Part shown: piece by piece, positions 1-8,590 of the stretch
Position numbering within the stretch: position 1 is the stretch's first letter
Layout of the letters: each line of letters begins with the position of its first letter
From: an uncultured Candidatus Altimarinota bacterium
Lineage (GTDB): Bacteria; Patescibacteriota; Gracilibacteria; BD1-5; UBA6164
Assembly: GCA_938015605.1 (NCBI GenBank)
Contig: CALLPO010000105.1
Span: forward strand, 1 to 16,016
Length of the DNA stretch: 16,016 nt
Reading direction: 5' to 3'
Notes under the pieces: generated by a model
What the model was told of the DNA's origin: nothing
Seen by the model: only the letters and a program-made list of their open reading frames with translations
Database searches by the model: none
Translations under genes and position numbers: made by a program

Positions 1-1
1 A

Positions 2-3000
2 CCAGACAAGATTAGAGGGCTTTCTCATGGGAAAGTACTCATATCTGAGACAATTAATTATAGAACGCAAAGACCAGAGAGAGGAGGGCTGTTTTGTGAA
101 CAAATATTTGGACCACGAAAAAACTACGAATGTGCTTGTGGAAAATATAAGAGAATTAGATATAAAGGGGTTGTATGTGAGAGATGTGGAGTTGAGGTTA
201 CAAAAGCAAACGTGAGACGAGAGAGGATGGCTCATATCGAGCTCTATGCTCCTGTAGCACATATTTGGTATCTCAAATCAGTTCCAAGTAGAATCGGACT
301 CTTCTTAGACTTGCCTGTAAAAAAACTTGAACAAGTTGTATACTTTGCTTCATATATTATTACTGATATCTTTGAAGATAAAAGAGCTGAGGCTCTAACA
401 AATCTTGATGAAAGATATAAAGTGACAAAAGTTGAAATGCAAAAAGACCTTCAAAAAGAAGTGAATGAATTAAAACTACAAAAAGAAGCAAAAAAACTTT
501 CTGCAAAGAAATATGATGAAGCTGAAAGATTAGTAATGATGAGGTTAGAGGATCTTGATGCTGAATTTGAGGAACTCAAAAAATCACTAACAGGATTATC
601 TGTTGGTGAAGTTATTTGAGAATTAGAATATAGAGTATTAGCTGAAAAATTTCCACATGTATTTGTTGGTTGAACTTGAGCTGAACACTTAAAAGTTCTA
701 CTCGAAAGAATTGATTTAACTGAATATATCATAGAAATGCAAGCTCAATTAAGAGTTGCAACAAAGGCTAAGCAAAAGAAGTTAATGCAAAAAATTAAAC
801 TTGCATCTAACCTTCTTAAGTCAGGTCAAAAACCTGAATGGTTTATTCTTACTGCTCTTCCAATTGTACCGCCAGATCTTAGACCAATGATTCAACTAGA
901 TGGTTGAAGATTTGCAAGTTCTGATCTAAATGATTTATATAGAAGAGTTATTAATAGAAATAACAGACTGAAAAAACTTATTGAATTAGGAGCTCCTGAC
1001 GTTATTCTAAAGAATGAAAAAAGAATGCTTCAAGAATCAGTAGATATGTTAATTACTGGTGATACTAGAAATAATAGATCTGGATTCGTAAGTGCTAATA
1101 AGAAAAAACTAAAATCTCTTACTGAAGTTCTTAAAGGGAAACAAGGTCGTTTCAGACAAAACTTACTTGGTAAACGTGTCGATTATTCTGCAAGATCAGT
1201 AATTGTTGTTTGACCTACTCTTCCAATGGATCATTGTTGAGTACCTAAAGAAATGGCTTTAATCCTATTTAAACCTTTCATTATTGCTAAATTAATTGAA
1301 GATGGTTATGTTTATAATGTAAAACATGCTGAAAAATTTATTGATAAAGGAACTAAAGAAGTTTGGGATGCACTTGATGAAGTTATTGAAGGGAAGTATG
1401 TTCTTATGAACAGAGCTCCGACACTTCACAGACTTTCTGTACAAGCATTTAGACCAGTATTAATTGAATGAAAAGCTATTCAACTTCACCCTCTTACATG
1501 TTGAGCATTTAATGCAGATTTTGATGGTGATCAGATGGCTATTCATTTACCTATTACTGATAAAGCTCAACAAGAGGCTAGAGAATTAATGGTAACTTCT
1601 AAGAATTTACTAGCTCCAAGTTCTTGAGATCCTATTGTAACACCTTCTCAAGATATGATTCTTGGTTGTTATTATGTTACAGCTATGGACACTGAAGCTA
1701 AAGGTTCAGGACAATTATTTTCATCAATTACAGATGCTTGAGTAGCTTATGAGGCATGAGCTATTACTATTAAATCAGCTATCAAAGTTAGAGTTAATGG
1801 TGAAATAATTGAAACTTGTTATGGTAGACTTATTTTTAATGAAATTACTCCAGAAGATATTGATTTTATCAATGAAACTGTAGGTAAATGAGTATTAAAA
1901 AGAGTACTTGCTGATAGTTATGAAAGATTAGGTTCTGAAGTTACTGCTGCATTTGTTAATAGAATTATGACTTTTGGTTATGATAATGCTACCATTTCTG
2001 GGTTAAGTATTTCGAAAGAAGATATGGTGATGCCTTCAATTAAAAAAGAACTTCTAGAAGAAGGTTCTGAAAAAGTTAAAACTATTCAAAAAGCTCACTG
2101 GAACTGATTAGTTACAGCTGAAGAAAAATTTACTCAATCTGTTGCAATATGGGCTGGTGTAAAAAACACTATTGAGAAAGAGATGAAGGCTTGATTCCTA
2201 CCATCTAATCATGTATTTGCTTATATTGATTCAGGTGCGAGATGAAACTGGGGGAATGTAACTCAATTATGTTGAATGAAGGGGTTAGTAGCTTCGACTT
2301 CAGGTAAAACTATTGAGCTTCCAATTAAATCAACTCTAAAAGAATGATTTAGTACTCTAGAATACTTTATTGCTACACATGGTTGAAGAAAAGGTAAATC
2401 TGATACTGCTCTGAAAACAGCTCAATCGGGTTACCTAACTAGAAGACTTGTAGATTCATCACAAAATATTATTGTTAAACAAGATGACTGTAAATCAGTT
2501 CATTATAAAACAGTAAAAGCTTCGGACGCTGAGTGAAGTTTTGCAGAAAGTTTTGAAGATAGAATTTACTCTCATACTATTGCTACTCCTGTTAAAGACT
2601 CAAAAGGTAACGTAGTTATTGAATGAGGAACAGTAGTTGATAAAGATTTATTAGCTATAATTGCTGAGAATAAAATAGTAGAAGTAAATATTAGATCAGT
2701 ACTTACTTGTGAAAGTGAAGGTTGAGTATGTCAAAAATGTTATGGTTTAGATTTAGGTCTAAATATTCCAGTTGAAATTGGTACTCCAGTTTGAGTAATT
2801 GCTGCTCAATCTATTTGAGAACCAGGTACTCAGCTTACTATGAGAACTTTTCACTCATGATGAGTTGCAACTGAAGGATGAGACATGACACAAGGTTTAT
2901 CAAGAGTTGAAGAGCTTCTTGAAGCAAGAGTTCCAAAAGCTCTGTCAGAAATTTCTGATATTGCTTGAACAGTTGAAGTAAATAATATTGAAGATACAAC

Positions 3001-3886
3001 TGTTGTAAAAGTGGTTGCAAATGAGCTTGAAGTTGATGAATACTATTATTCAGACAAATTTGAAGTAGCTGTTAAAGTTGGTCAAGAGGTAAAAGCTAAG
3101 CAAATTATTGCTAGAAACAAAGCTGAAAGACAAAGACTTACATCTCTATTTGCAGGGAAGGTTACAAAAGTTGAAAATGGTGTAATAGAAATTAGTGATG
3201 TAGAATCAAGAGTATATGAATATAGTTTCGATCTTTGAACAACTATTCTTGTAAAAGATGGAGATGTAATTGAGAAAGGACAAAAACTTACTCTCTGAAA
3301 CCTAAGTCTTCAAAAACTTATGGATGTATCATGAGTGGTTGCTTCTGAACAATATATTGTTGATGATATTAAATCTATCTATGCATCTCAAGGTCAAACA
3401 GTTAATTCAAAACATATTGAAATTATTGTTAGACAAATGTTCTCTAGAGTAAGAATTCTAGATAAATGAGATACAGAGTTTTTCCCTGGGGACGTTATTG
3501 ATATCATTAAATTCAAAAATGCTAACGATGCATTAATGAAAGAAGGGAAAAAAGCTTGAATTGGTGAAAGATTACTTCTTTGAATTACTAAAATTTCATT
3601 ATTTACAGAATCATGGTTATCAGCTGCTTCTTTTCAGGAAACTGTTAGAGTGCTAGTTGAATCATCAGTATCTGGTAAAATTGATAAACTTGAACAACTG
3701 AAAGAAAATGTAATTATTTGAAGACTTATTCCTGCAGGGAAAGAGTATAGAAGAAAACATGGATTTGAAGAAGAACAAGTGGTAGAACAAGAAGAATACT
3801 TCGATTCTAAAGAAGAAGAGGTTGATATTTCAGAAAAACATATGGCTGAAATTATCAAAGAGATGGAAGAAGAAAGCAATTTCTAA
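2..3886 (+). CDS. rpoC: DNA-directed RNA polymerase subunit beta' (5' end outside window)
   Basis: This is the largest subunit of RNA polymerase, carrying the catalytic magnesium site. The visible 1294 residues start at PDKIRGLSHGKV, so only about 15-25 N-terminal residues are missing. The first zinc site is visible as Cys codons at 131, 137, 176 and 185. The invariant NADFDGDQMA loop lies at 1511-1540, with three Mg-binding Asp at 1517, 1523 and 1529. The trigger-loop region (TQLTMRTFHSGGVATEGGD) lies near 2830-2886, and a second Cys4 zinc site spans about 2489-2740. The C-terminus has the usual SAASFQET and ENVIIGRLIPAG motifs and an acidic tail. Many in-frame TGA codons occur, all at expected glycines, for example both glycines of VVGPTLPMDHCGVPKEMA at about 1204-1257. 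The reading frame is otherwise intact to TAA. It is probably the distal gene of an rpoB-rpoC unit, but rpoB is not visible. Confidence 0.98.
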
Positions 3887-3914
3887 TTGACATCCAAATA
3901 AAAACATTTACTAT
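3887..3914 (+). promoter_or_regulatory. Candidate sigma-70-type promoter inside the rpoC terminator region
   Basis: TTGACA (3887-3892) starts one base after the rpoC stop. A TACTAT -10 (3909-3914) follows with a 16-bp spacer. The -10 lies in the 5' arm of the rpoC terminator hairpin, so a transcript starting near 3921 would lack that arm and escape termination. It would drive the hypothetical gene at 3954, which has no other space for a promoter. Seen by eye only. Confidence 0.45.
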
Positions 3915-3940
3915 ATTTTAGTAAGTGTTTTTATTTTGTT
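3900..3940 (+). terminator. Intrinsic terminator after rpoC
   Basis: A 13-bp AT-rich stem pairs 3900-3912 (AAAAACATTTACT) with 3920-3932 (AGTAAGTGTTTTT), with one G-U pair. The loop is 7 nt and a T-rich tail follows. It sits 14 nt after the rpoC TAA. Confidence 0.8.
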
Positions 3941-3953
3941 AAATTTTTAATAA

Positions 3954-4334
3954 ATGAAGCTAAGTGAAGATAGCCAATACTGGCCTAAAGATAAGACTAA
4001 AGAATTCTTTAATGAAATATGATGTGGTGAATTAGATACATGAGATGATTCATATGAATGAATAAAGTGATACAAATGACTAGAATCGCTACAAAATTAT
4101 TTCAAAAAAAATACTACTTGAATTATAACAAAAGCTGATAGTGAATTTGTGAGAGATTTAAGTAGTGAGAGTCAAAGCTTTCTTAATAATATGACAAAAG
4201 AAGAAGAAAATGATTTCAAAGATATTATTGATATTATCTTAGATAATAAAGAAGATGCAAAAATCAATTTTCAAGAAAGACCCTATGAACCTAAGAATGA
4301 TTCTGCTCTAAAAGGATTACTTTCATCCCATTAA
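3954..4334 (+). CDS. Hypothetical protein, 126 aa, acidic and soluble
   Basis: Read with TGA as Gly, this frame is open from ATG 3954 to TAA 4332-4334 and gives 126 residues beginning MKLSEDSQYWPKDKTKEFF. Eight TGA codons fall in the first half. The second half is rich in Glu, Asp and Asn (for example MTKEEENDFKDIIDIILDN) and looks mostly helical. No membrane segment, signal peptide or catalytic motif is visible, and I do not recognise the family. The gene sits alone between the rpoC terminator and a bidirectional terminator. Its likely promoter overlaps the rpoC terminator. The start is chosen because it is the first ATG after that hairpin. There is no clear Shine-Dalgarno, only an AT-rich leader. 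Function unknown. Confidence 0.75.
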
Positions 4335-4366
4335 AAAAAACTCTCACAATTTGTGAGAGTTTTTTT
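4335..4366. terminator. Bidirectional terminator between convergent genes
   Basis: Perfect stem CTCTCAC (4341-4347) with GTGAGAG (4353-4359) and a 5-nt loop. An A-run (4335-4340) precedes it and a T-run (4360-4366) follows, so it can terminate in both directions. It lies between the stops of the plus-strand gene ending at 4334 and the minus-strand gene ending at 4371. Confidence 0.88.
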
Positions 4367-4370
4367 AATT

Positions 4371-4751
4371 TTACATGTCATTTAACATTTTCAGAACGTC
4401 ATCTGGATCTTTATCATCAGCAGAATCCTTAGCTTGAGCTTTAGAAACTTTATCTTTGGCTTTTTTCATTTGGAATTCTTGCCATTCAATAAGATGTTTT
4501 TCATTAAGAGATTTAATTTCTTTTTGGTATTTAACTTCTAGTTCTTCTAATTTTTTCTTTTCAGTTTCTAGAATATTGTAGAGTCTATCAATTTGAGAGT
4601 CTGTCATTGAAGGCATAATATCAAACCAGTATTGTCTTTCATCATCATCCATTGATTCTGTATTGAGAATCAATTTGATAAGCTCAGGGAACTTTGTTTG
4701 TATTTCATCACCAAGATAAAATGTTGTCCCATTGTGTTTTATATCTGCCAT
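4371..4751 (-). CDS. Hypothetical coiled-coil protein, 126 aa
   Basis: An intact minus-strand frame of 126 residues starts MADIKHNGTTFYLGDE and ends at TAA (4371-4373). It needs no TGA codon. An N-terminal globular part with a WFDIMPSMTDSQIDRLYNIL motif (about residues 42-61) leads into a Glu/Lys-rich coiled coil (about 62-105). The C-terminal tail is acidic (SADDKDPDDVLKMLNDM). The WFDIMP...MTD..I..L..IL...K..L segment reminds me of small CPR proteins of unknown function, but I cannot name a family. The start is supported by an AAAGGA Shine-Dalgarno just upstream of the ATG. It is transcribed divergently from the operon at 4898 and convergently with the gene at 3954. Confidence 0.85.
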   Translation of the reverse strand: MADIKHNGTTFYLGDEIQTKFPELIKLILNTESMDDDERQYWFDIMPSMTDSQIDRLYNILETEKKKLEELEVKYQKEIKSLNEKHLIEWQEFQMKKAKDKVSKAQAKDSADDKDPDDVLKMLNDM

Positions 4752-4791
4752 AATCCTTTATTTATTAATATTAGTTACTGTTTACTTCCTT

Positions 4792-4820
4792 AGTATATCA
4801 AAAAGTATAAAGATTTGCAA
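4792..4820 (-). promoter_or_regulatory. Candidate promoter for the minus-strand coiled-coil gene
   Basis: Read on the minus strand, TTGCAA (4815-4820) is followed after 17 bp by TATACT (4792-4797), about 41 bp from the ATG. TTGCAA is its own reverse complement and also serves the opposite promoter. Confidence 0.5.
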
Positions 4821-4841
4821 AAAAAAAATACTAAATATAAT
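4815..4841 (+). promoter_or_regulatory. Candidate promoter for the 4898-8035 operon
   Basis: TTGCAA (4815-4820) is followed by a consensus TATAAT (4836-4841) with a 15-bp spacer, or 16 bp if the -35 is taken as TTTGCA. Expected transcription start is near 4848, about 50 nt before the GTG at 4898. The -35 hexamer is shared with the divergent promoter. Confidence 0.5.
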
Positions 4842-4897
4842 TGAATGTATACAATTGAACTCTGAAAATGGTTTTATAAATCTAATTATTCATACAA

Positions 4898-5194
4898 GTG
4901 TTTCTTATTTATTTTGCAATATACGTTATTATCCTCTTGATGGTTTGGGGGTTTTATGCTGTGGCAAGAATGCATACAATGAAGTTTAAAAGATTTTCAA
5001 CTCACATTGTTCCTGTTACAAATTTTTTACTAATTTTCTTGGTAATTTTGTCTATTATTGGTTTTGTTCTGCTATTTTTTATATCACCTGAAGATAATAA
5101 TAGTTGAACTATTAATGCCCCAAAAGTAAGTTCATCTGAAGAAACTGATGAAGTTAATTATAGAGAAGAAATTATTTGAAATGAACATTACTAA
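4898..5194 (+). CDS. Small two-helix membrane protein, 98 aa
   Basis: Starting at GTG 4898, the frame encodes 98 residues ending at TAA 5192-5194, reading TGA twice as Gly near the C-terminus. Two hydrophobic helices are visible, at about residues 2-22 (FLIYFAIYVIILLMVWGFY) and 38-58 (VTNFLLIFLVILSIIGFVLLFF). A basic loop (ARMHTMKFKRFSTH) separates them and an acidic tail of about 35 residues follows. The frame is closed by TAA at 4883, so the start is GTG 4898 or the internal ATG at 4940. GTG is preferred because it keeps the first helix whole. It is probably the first gene of an operon with the HIT, solute-binding and HemW-like genes. Family not recognised. Confidence 0.72.
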
Positions 5195-5210
5195 ATAATT
5201 TTATAAAATT

Positions 5211-5531
5211 ATGTCATCATTATTTACCAAAATATTACAGTGAACAATTCCAGGAGATATACTTTATCAAGATGATATTATCTTTGTAATAAAAGATATT
5301 AATCCTCTAGACAATACTCACTTACTTATTATCCCTAAAGATGAAATTGATTCTATCAATAATCTTGATAATAATAATAAAGACATTATCAGAGAAATGT
5401 ATATGTGTGGAATAAAATTAGTAAAACAATTTGGATTAGAAGATTGATATTATTTGAGAATAAATGCTTGAGATCAACAAGAAGTTCCTCATATTCATAT
5501 GCATCTAGTGAGTGACAGAATAATGAAATAA
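5211..5531 (+). CDS. HIT family (histidine triad) nucleotide-binding hydrolase
   Basis: 106 residues from ATG 5211 to TAA 5529-5531. The histidine triad lies at residues 94-98 in QEVPHIHMHLVSD, the H-x-H-x-H motif of the HIT superfamily. Upstream family features are also present: the F.KIL...IPGDILYQDD start, the NPLDNTHLLIIPK strand and YLRINAGDQQ before the triad. HIT proteins of this Hint/HinT type hydrolyse nucleotide phosphoramidates or related adenosine derivatives in the cytoplasm. The exact substrate cannot be told from sequence. Length matches the compact Hint branch. It follows the small membrane protein by 16 nt and precedes the solute-binding protein by 22 nt, so it is likely co-transcribed. 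TGA is read as Gly three times. Confidence 0.92.
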
Positions 5532-5553
5532 TTAATATTTAAATACAAAAAAG

Positions 5554-6909
5554 GTGAGTAAAAATAAATTAATTTTTGCAATAATAGGATGAGTCTTGGT
5601 AATACTATTACTGATTGGTGTTTTAATGTTAAATTGAAAATCTAGTGTAGCCCCAACAACTACGCGTTCTTCAGGTGACTTTAAAATTTGGATTGTATGA
5701 GATTCTAAAAATAAATTTGAAGAATTTTTGAGTACATTTAGATTAGATAATAAATCAATTTCAAGTGTAAATATTATTGTTGAGAGTTTCCCAAATTATG
5801 AAGATTATAGCAGGGCACTAACATCAGCAATGATTAAATGAATAGCTCCAGATATCTTTGTATTAAACAATAATGAAACCTCAATATTTGAGGAAAAAAT
5901 TACAGCTATTCCAACTGATGTTATTAGTCCAATTGATTTTAAGAAAAACTATAGAGGGGTATTTACTGATGACCTTATCTTAGAAAGCATACAAGGAGAT
6001 GATCCAGAATCAAGAGTTGAATTTTTAAAATGATTTCCTGTTTGATACGAAACTCTTTGAATTTTTCATAATAGAAGATTTAGATTTAAGCCTTCAGATT
6101 TTAATTCTCTAGCTTCACTTAATTCAGCTATTACCAGAACTAAAAAACTAAATGTTACACCTCTTTGAATAGGAAATTGATCAACTGTTGTAGATGCTCA
6201 AGACATACTTTCACAATTTTTTCTTCTTCATAAAGTTGATAGCTTAGAAAATGCTGATGCTACAAAAATTAAGCAAGCACTTTGAGTGTATACTTGATAT
6301 TGAGCAAAAAATTGAGAAAATGCTTATAATGAGCTTTTCACTAATACTAAAGCAACAGGTAAGACAAACATTGATTTATTTGCTGAAAATGATCTGGCAG
6401 CTATTGTTGCTTATCCTAGAGCTGTACTTAAATTGCAAGCACTTGGTTTTTCTTCTAAAATGTTATTTTCTGCACCTTTCCCACATTTTCATTCAGCAGA
6501 TGGATGAACTCTTGCTAATTACAATTATTTTGTTGTGAACAGTGATTCGCAACAAAAAGATGTTGCATTTACATTTTTAAAATATTTAAATTCTGATGCA
6601 TGAGCTAGTGCATATCTAGATAAGTATAGATATTATTTACCTGCTAGATTAAATCTTGAAGCAGAGATGGTCGAACAAAAAGTTTCAAATTATTTTGATA
6701 GTGTGGTACTTTGAGATTTTTATACAAATGATAAAACACCACTTTCTAGTTTTAATAAATGAAATAAAATAATTTTTGATAGAGAAGTTATATCTGTATT
6801 AGATAATTTTTCTTGATATCTAAATGATTTTTCAGAATTCAAAAGTTCTACACTGTGTAAGACAGAAAAAATTCTTAATTTAAAAGATCTTTGAGTAAGC
6901 TGTAACTAG
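5554..6909 (+). CDS. Extracellular solute-binding protein (ABC-transporter family 1-like), membrane-anchored
   Basis: 451 residues from GTG 5554 to TAG 6907-6909. A short basic N-terminus and one hydrophobic segment (about residues 6-26) form an uncleaved anchor or signal peptide. No lipobox Cys follows it. The rest resembles family 1 (sugar-type) binding proteins: a PDIFVLNNNE strand near residue 113, a FPVGYETLGIFHNRRFR hinge region near 165-181, an AAIVAYPRAVLKL segment near 285, and a C-terminal FLKYLNSDAGASAYLDKYRYYLPAR motif typical of the second lobe. Known family members bind sugars or oligosaccharides outside the membrane and hand them to an ABC permease. No permease or ATPase is encoded nearby, so the ligand and partner are unknown. 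The GTG start is supported by an AAAAAAGG purine run directly before it and by a TAA closing the frame at 5533. Confidence 0.87.
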
Positions 6910-6910
6910 T

Positions 6911-8035
6911 ATGCAAATCTATATACATATCCCATTTTGTGAACAAAAATGTGATTACTGTCGTTTTGCTTCTGTGTGAAATACACAGGAGTTTTTAATT
7001 GAAAAATATGTGAGATATTTGTGTAAAGAAATTACAGATTCAACATATAATAAAAATCAAAAAATAGCAACCATATATTTTGGTTGATGAACTCCGGGAG
7101 TATTATCTCTTAAACAATTAGAGAGGATTTTTATGACTTTGTGACAAAAATATATTTTCTTAAATGATATTGAAATAAGTCTAGAATCTACTCCTGATAA
7201 GGTAACTGTTGAGAATATACAGTGATGGTCAAAACTTTGAGTAACAAGGCTTTCTATGTGAGTTCAGACTCTTAATAATAAAAGCTTACAGGTTATCTGA
7301 AGAGGGAATAAGTGAGATATAGACATAGCATTAAAAAACATTGATACAGTTTTCTCTAATAATTCAAGTGTTAATTTAGGTATTTCTCTTGATTTTATTA
7401 TCTGACTTCCTCATGTAAAAAAGTGAGAAACTAAAAAAGATATTCAACATATTCTTAAAAAATATAATTTTGTAAAACATGTATCTACGTATTTATTGGA
7501 AGATTATTATAATGAAGATAAGGTTATAGAAACATCATTTGATAAAAAGACGTATCCAGATAATTGGGATTCTTTATGAGTAGATGAAGAGGAATATTTA
7601 AATGAATACTCAGAGGTGAAAAAATATCTAGAAACCACATGATTCGATTGATATGAAATAAGTAATTATGCTAAAACATGATATGAATGTAAGCATAATC
7701 AATGATATTGGAATCATAATGAAATATTGGCTTTTTGACTGTGAGCATATGGATTTATTGATTGAGTTAGATATGCTAATTCAGAGAAATTTTGAGAATA
7801 CTATAAGTGAATAAAAATTCATGAAACAACACTTTCTGAAGAAGATATTTTCCTTGAAACAGTAATGTTTCAATTACGTACTTCATGATTAGTAGAAGAA
7901 GTATATTATAAACTTAATAGGAAAAAATTAGATTACTATATCTCAGAAAAATTCCTAGAAAAAAAATCTAACAAAATTATATTGTTAGATAAGTGAGTCT
8001 TAGTGATGGATTATATTTTAAGTGAAATAGTTTAG
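6911..8035 (+). CDS. hemW: HemW-like radical SAM protein (coproporphyrinogen III oxidase-like)
   Basis: 374 residues from ATG 6911 to TAG 8033-8035, close to the usual length of HemW. The radical SAM cluster motif C-x3-C-x2-C is at Cys10, Cys14 and Cys17 (IHIPFCEQKCDYCRFAS). The SAM-binding GGGTP follows at residues 58-62, then ISLESTPD and the RLSMGVQTLNN region of the HemN/HemW family. The C-terminal half holds EISNYAKTGYECKHNQGYW, typical of HemW. Family knowledge: HemW is a heme chaperone rather than a true oxidase. No heme-pathway gene is visible here, so its role in this cell is uncertain. It begins one base after the previous stop, implying translational coupling, and is the last gene of the operon. 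Many TGA codons sit at family glycines. Confidence 0.88.
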
Positions 8036-8040
8036 AAATA

Positions 8041-8075
8041 AAAAAGCTATAGATTGATCTATAGCTTTTTTATAA
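8041..8075. terminator. Bidirectional terminator after the hemW-like gene
   Basis: Stem 8041-8053 (AAAAAGCTATAGA) pairs perfectly with 8058-8070 (TCTATAGCTTTTT) around a 4-nt loop. The A-run and T-run flank it symmetrically, so it can also terminate the convergent minus-strand gene ending at 8082. Confidence 0.9.
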
Positions 8076-8081
8076 AATAGC

Positions 8082-8390
8082 TTATTTACTACTTAGTTCT
8101 TCTTTAAGATGTCTGAAAAGGTTGTTAATTAGATCATCAAGATTTTCATAGTCTTCTCTTTCAAAAATAAATTCATCACTATCAAGATTAGCAATAAGCT
8201 TACCATTAAATAGGTCTTTTTTATTTTTTTCAATCTTTAATTCAAGAGTTCCTTCAGCATCTTTTTTATCTTCATATTTTTTAAGATAAGCAGATACTTT
8301 AGATTCAAGATTAGTTGCAACTAGTCTTTCAATAACTTCTTTAGATTGTTCAACTGCTTCATTTACATGAAGTATAATTTTTAATTCCAT
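8082..8390 (-). CDS. HPF/RaiA-like ribosome hibernation factor (S30EA family), probable
   Basis: 102 residues on the minus strand, starting MELKIILHVNEAVEQSKEV and ending at TAA (8082-8084). The pattern fits the short HPF/YfiA fold: a long first helix ending in SAYLKKYEDKKDAEGTLELKIEKNKK (about residues 33-58), an alternating strand FNGKLIANLDSDEFIFERE (about 61-79), and a last helix DLINNLFRHLKEELS (about 86-100). Family members bind the 30S decoding region and hold ribosomes inactive in starvation. Length is that of short HPF without the dimerisation tail. Similarity is judged by pattern, not alignment; a small unrelated alpha/beta protein remains possible. It is a single-gene unit with a long structured 5' leader. 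Confidence 0.6.
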   Translation of the reverse strand: MELKIILHVNEAVEQSKEVIERLVATNLESKVSAYLKKYEDKKDAEGTLELKIEKNKKDLFNGKLIANLDSDEFIFEREDYENLDDLINNLFRHLKEELSSK

Positions 8391-8424
8391 AGTTTTTATT
8401 TTTATATTGTAATGTATAAATAAT

Positions 8425-8467
8425 CTTGGAGATGTGTTTTACAAGGCTTTTGTAGAATCTCTAGTTA
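8425..8467 (-). other. Hairpin-forming 5' leader of the HPF-like gene
   Basis: In the untranslated stretch before the minus-strand start, GGAGAT (8428-8433) can pair with ATCTCT (8457-8462), and inside it TACAA (8440-8444) can pair with TTGTA (8450-8454). The resulting two-part hairpin lies about 40-75 nt upstream of the start codon. No poly-T follows, so it is not a terminator. It may influence stability or translation; this is inference. Confidence 0.3.
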
Positions 8468-8490
8468 CTATTTATTTTTAACTTAACATT

Positions 8491-8518
8491 AGTGTATCAT
8501 ATTGCACATATAAATCAA
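8491..8518 (-). promoter_or_regulatory. Weak candidate promoter for the HPF-like gene
   Basis: Read on the minus strand, TTGATT (8513-8518) is followed after 16 bp by TACACT (8491-8496). This would give a 5' untranslated leader of roughly 90 nt. The elements are imperfect and the region is AT-rich, so chance is possible. Confidence 0.3.
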
Positions 8519-8526
8519 GAAAAATA

Positions 8527-8554
8527 TTGAAAAAATAATTATTCTTACTATAAT
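8527..8554 (+). promoter_or_regulatory. Candidate promoter for gatB
   Basis: TTGAAA (8527-8532), a 16-bp spacer and a consensus TATAAT (8549-8554) lie 36 bp before the gatB ATG. This is one of the best sigma-70-type matches in the window. Confidence 0.6.
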
Positions 8555-8590
8555 TTTAAAAATAGCTAAATTATTCAAAATAAGAAACAA

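Noticed and set aside
451..732. Minus-strand ORF of 93 codons inside rpoC
   Set aside because: It lies antisense to the coiled-coil part of rpoC and is Ser/Asn-rich, as expected from reversed AT-rich codons. The rpoC frame is conserved.
617..3300. Many in-frame TGA codons suggesting that rpoC and other genes are pseudogenes or need selenocysteine
   Set aside because: The TGA codons coincide with conserved glycines in essential genes, and no frameshift is present. UGA as Gly explains all of them.
4732..4989. Plus-strand ORF of 85 codons overlapping the divergent promoter region
   Set aside because: It runs through the promoter region and overlaps the start of the minus-strand gene and the better-supported 98-residue frame.
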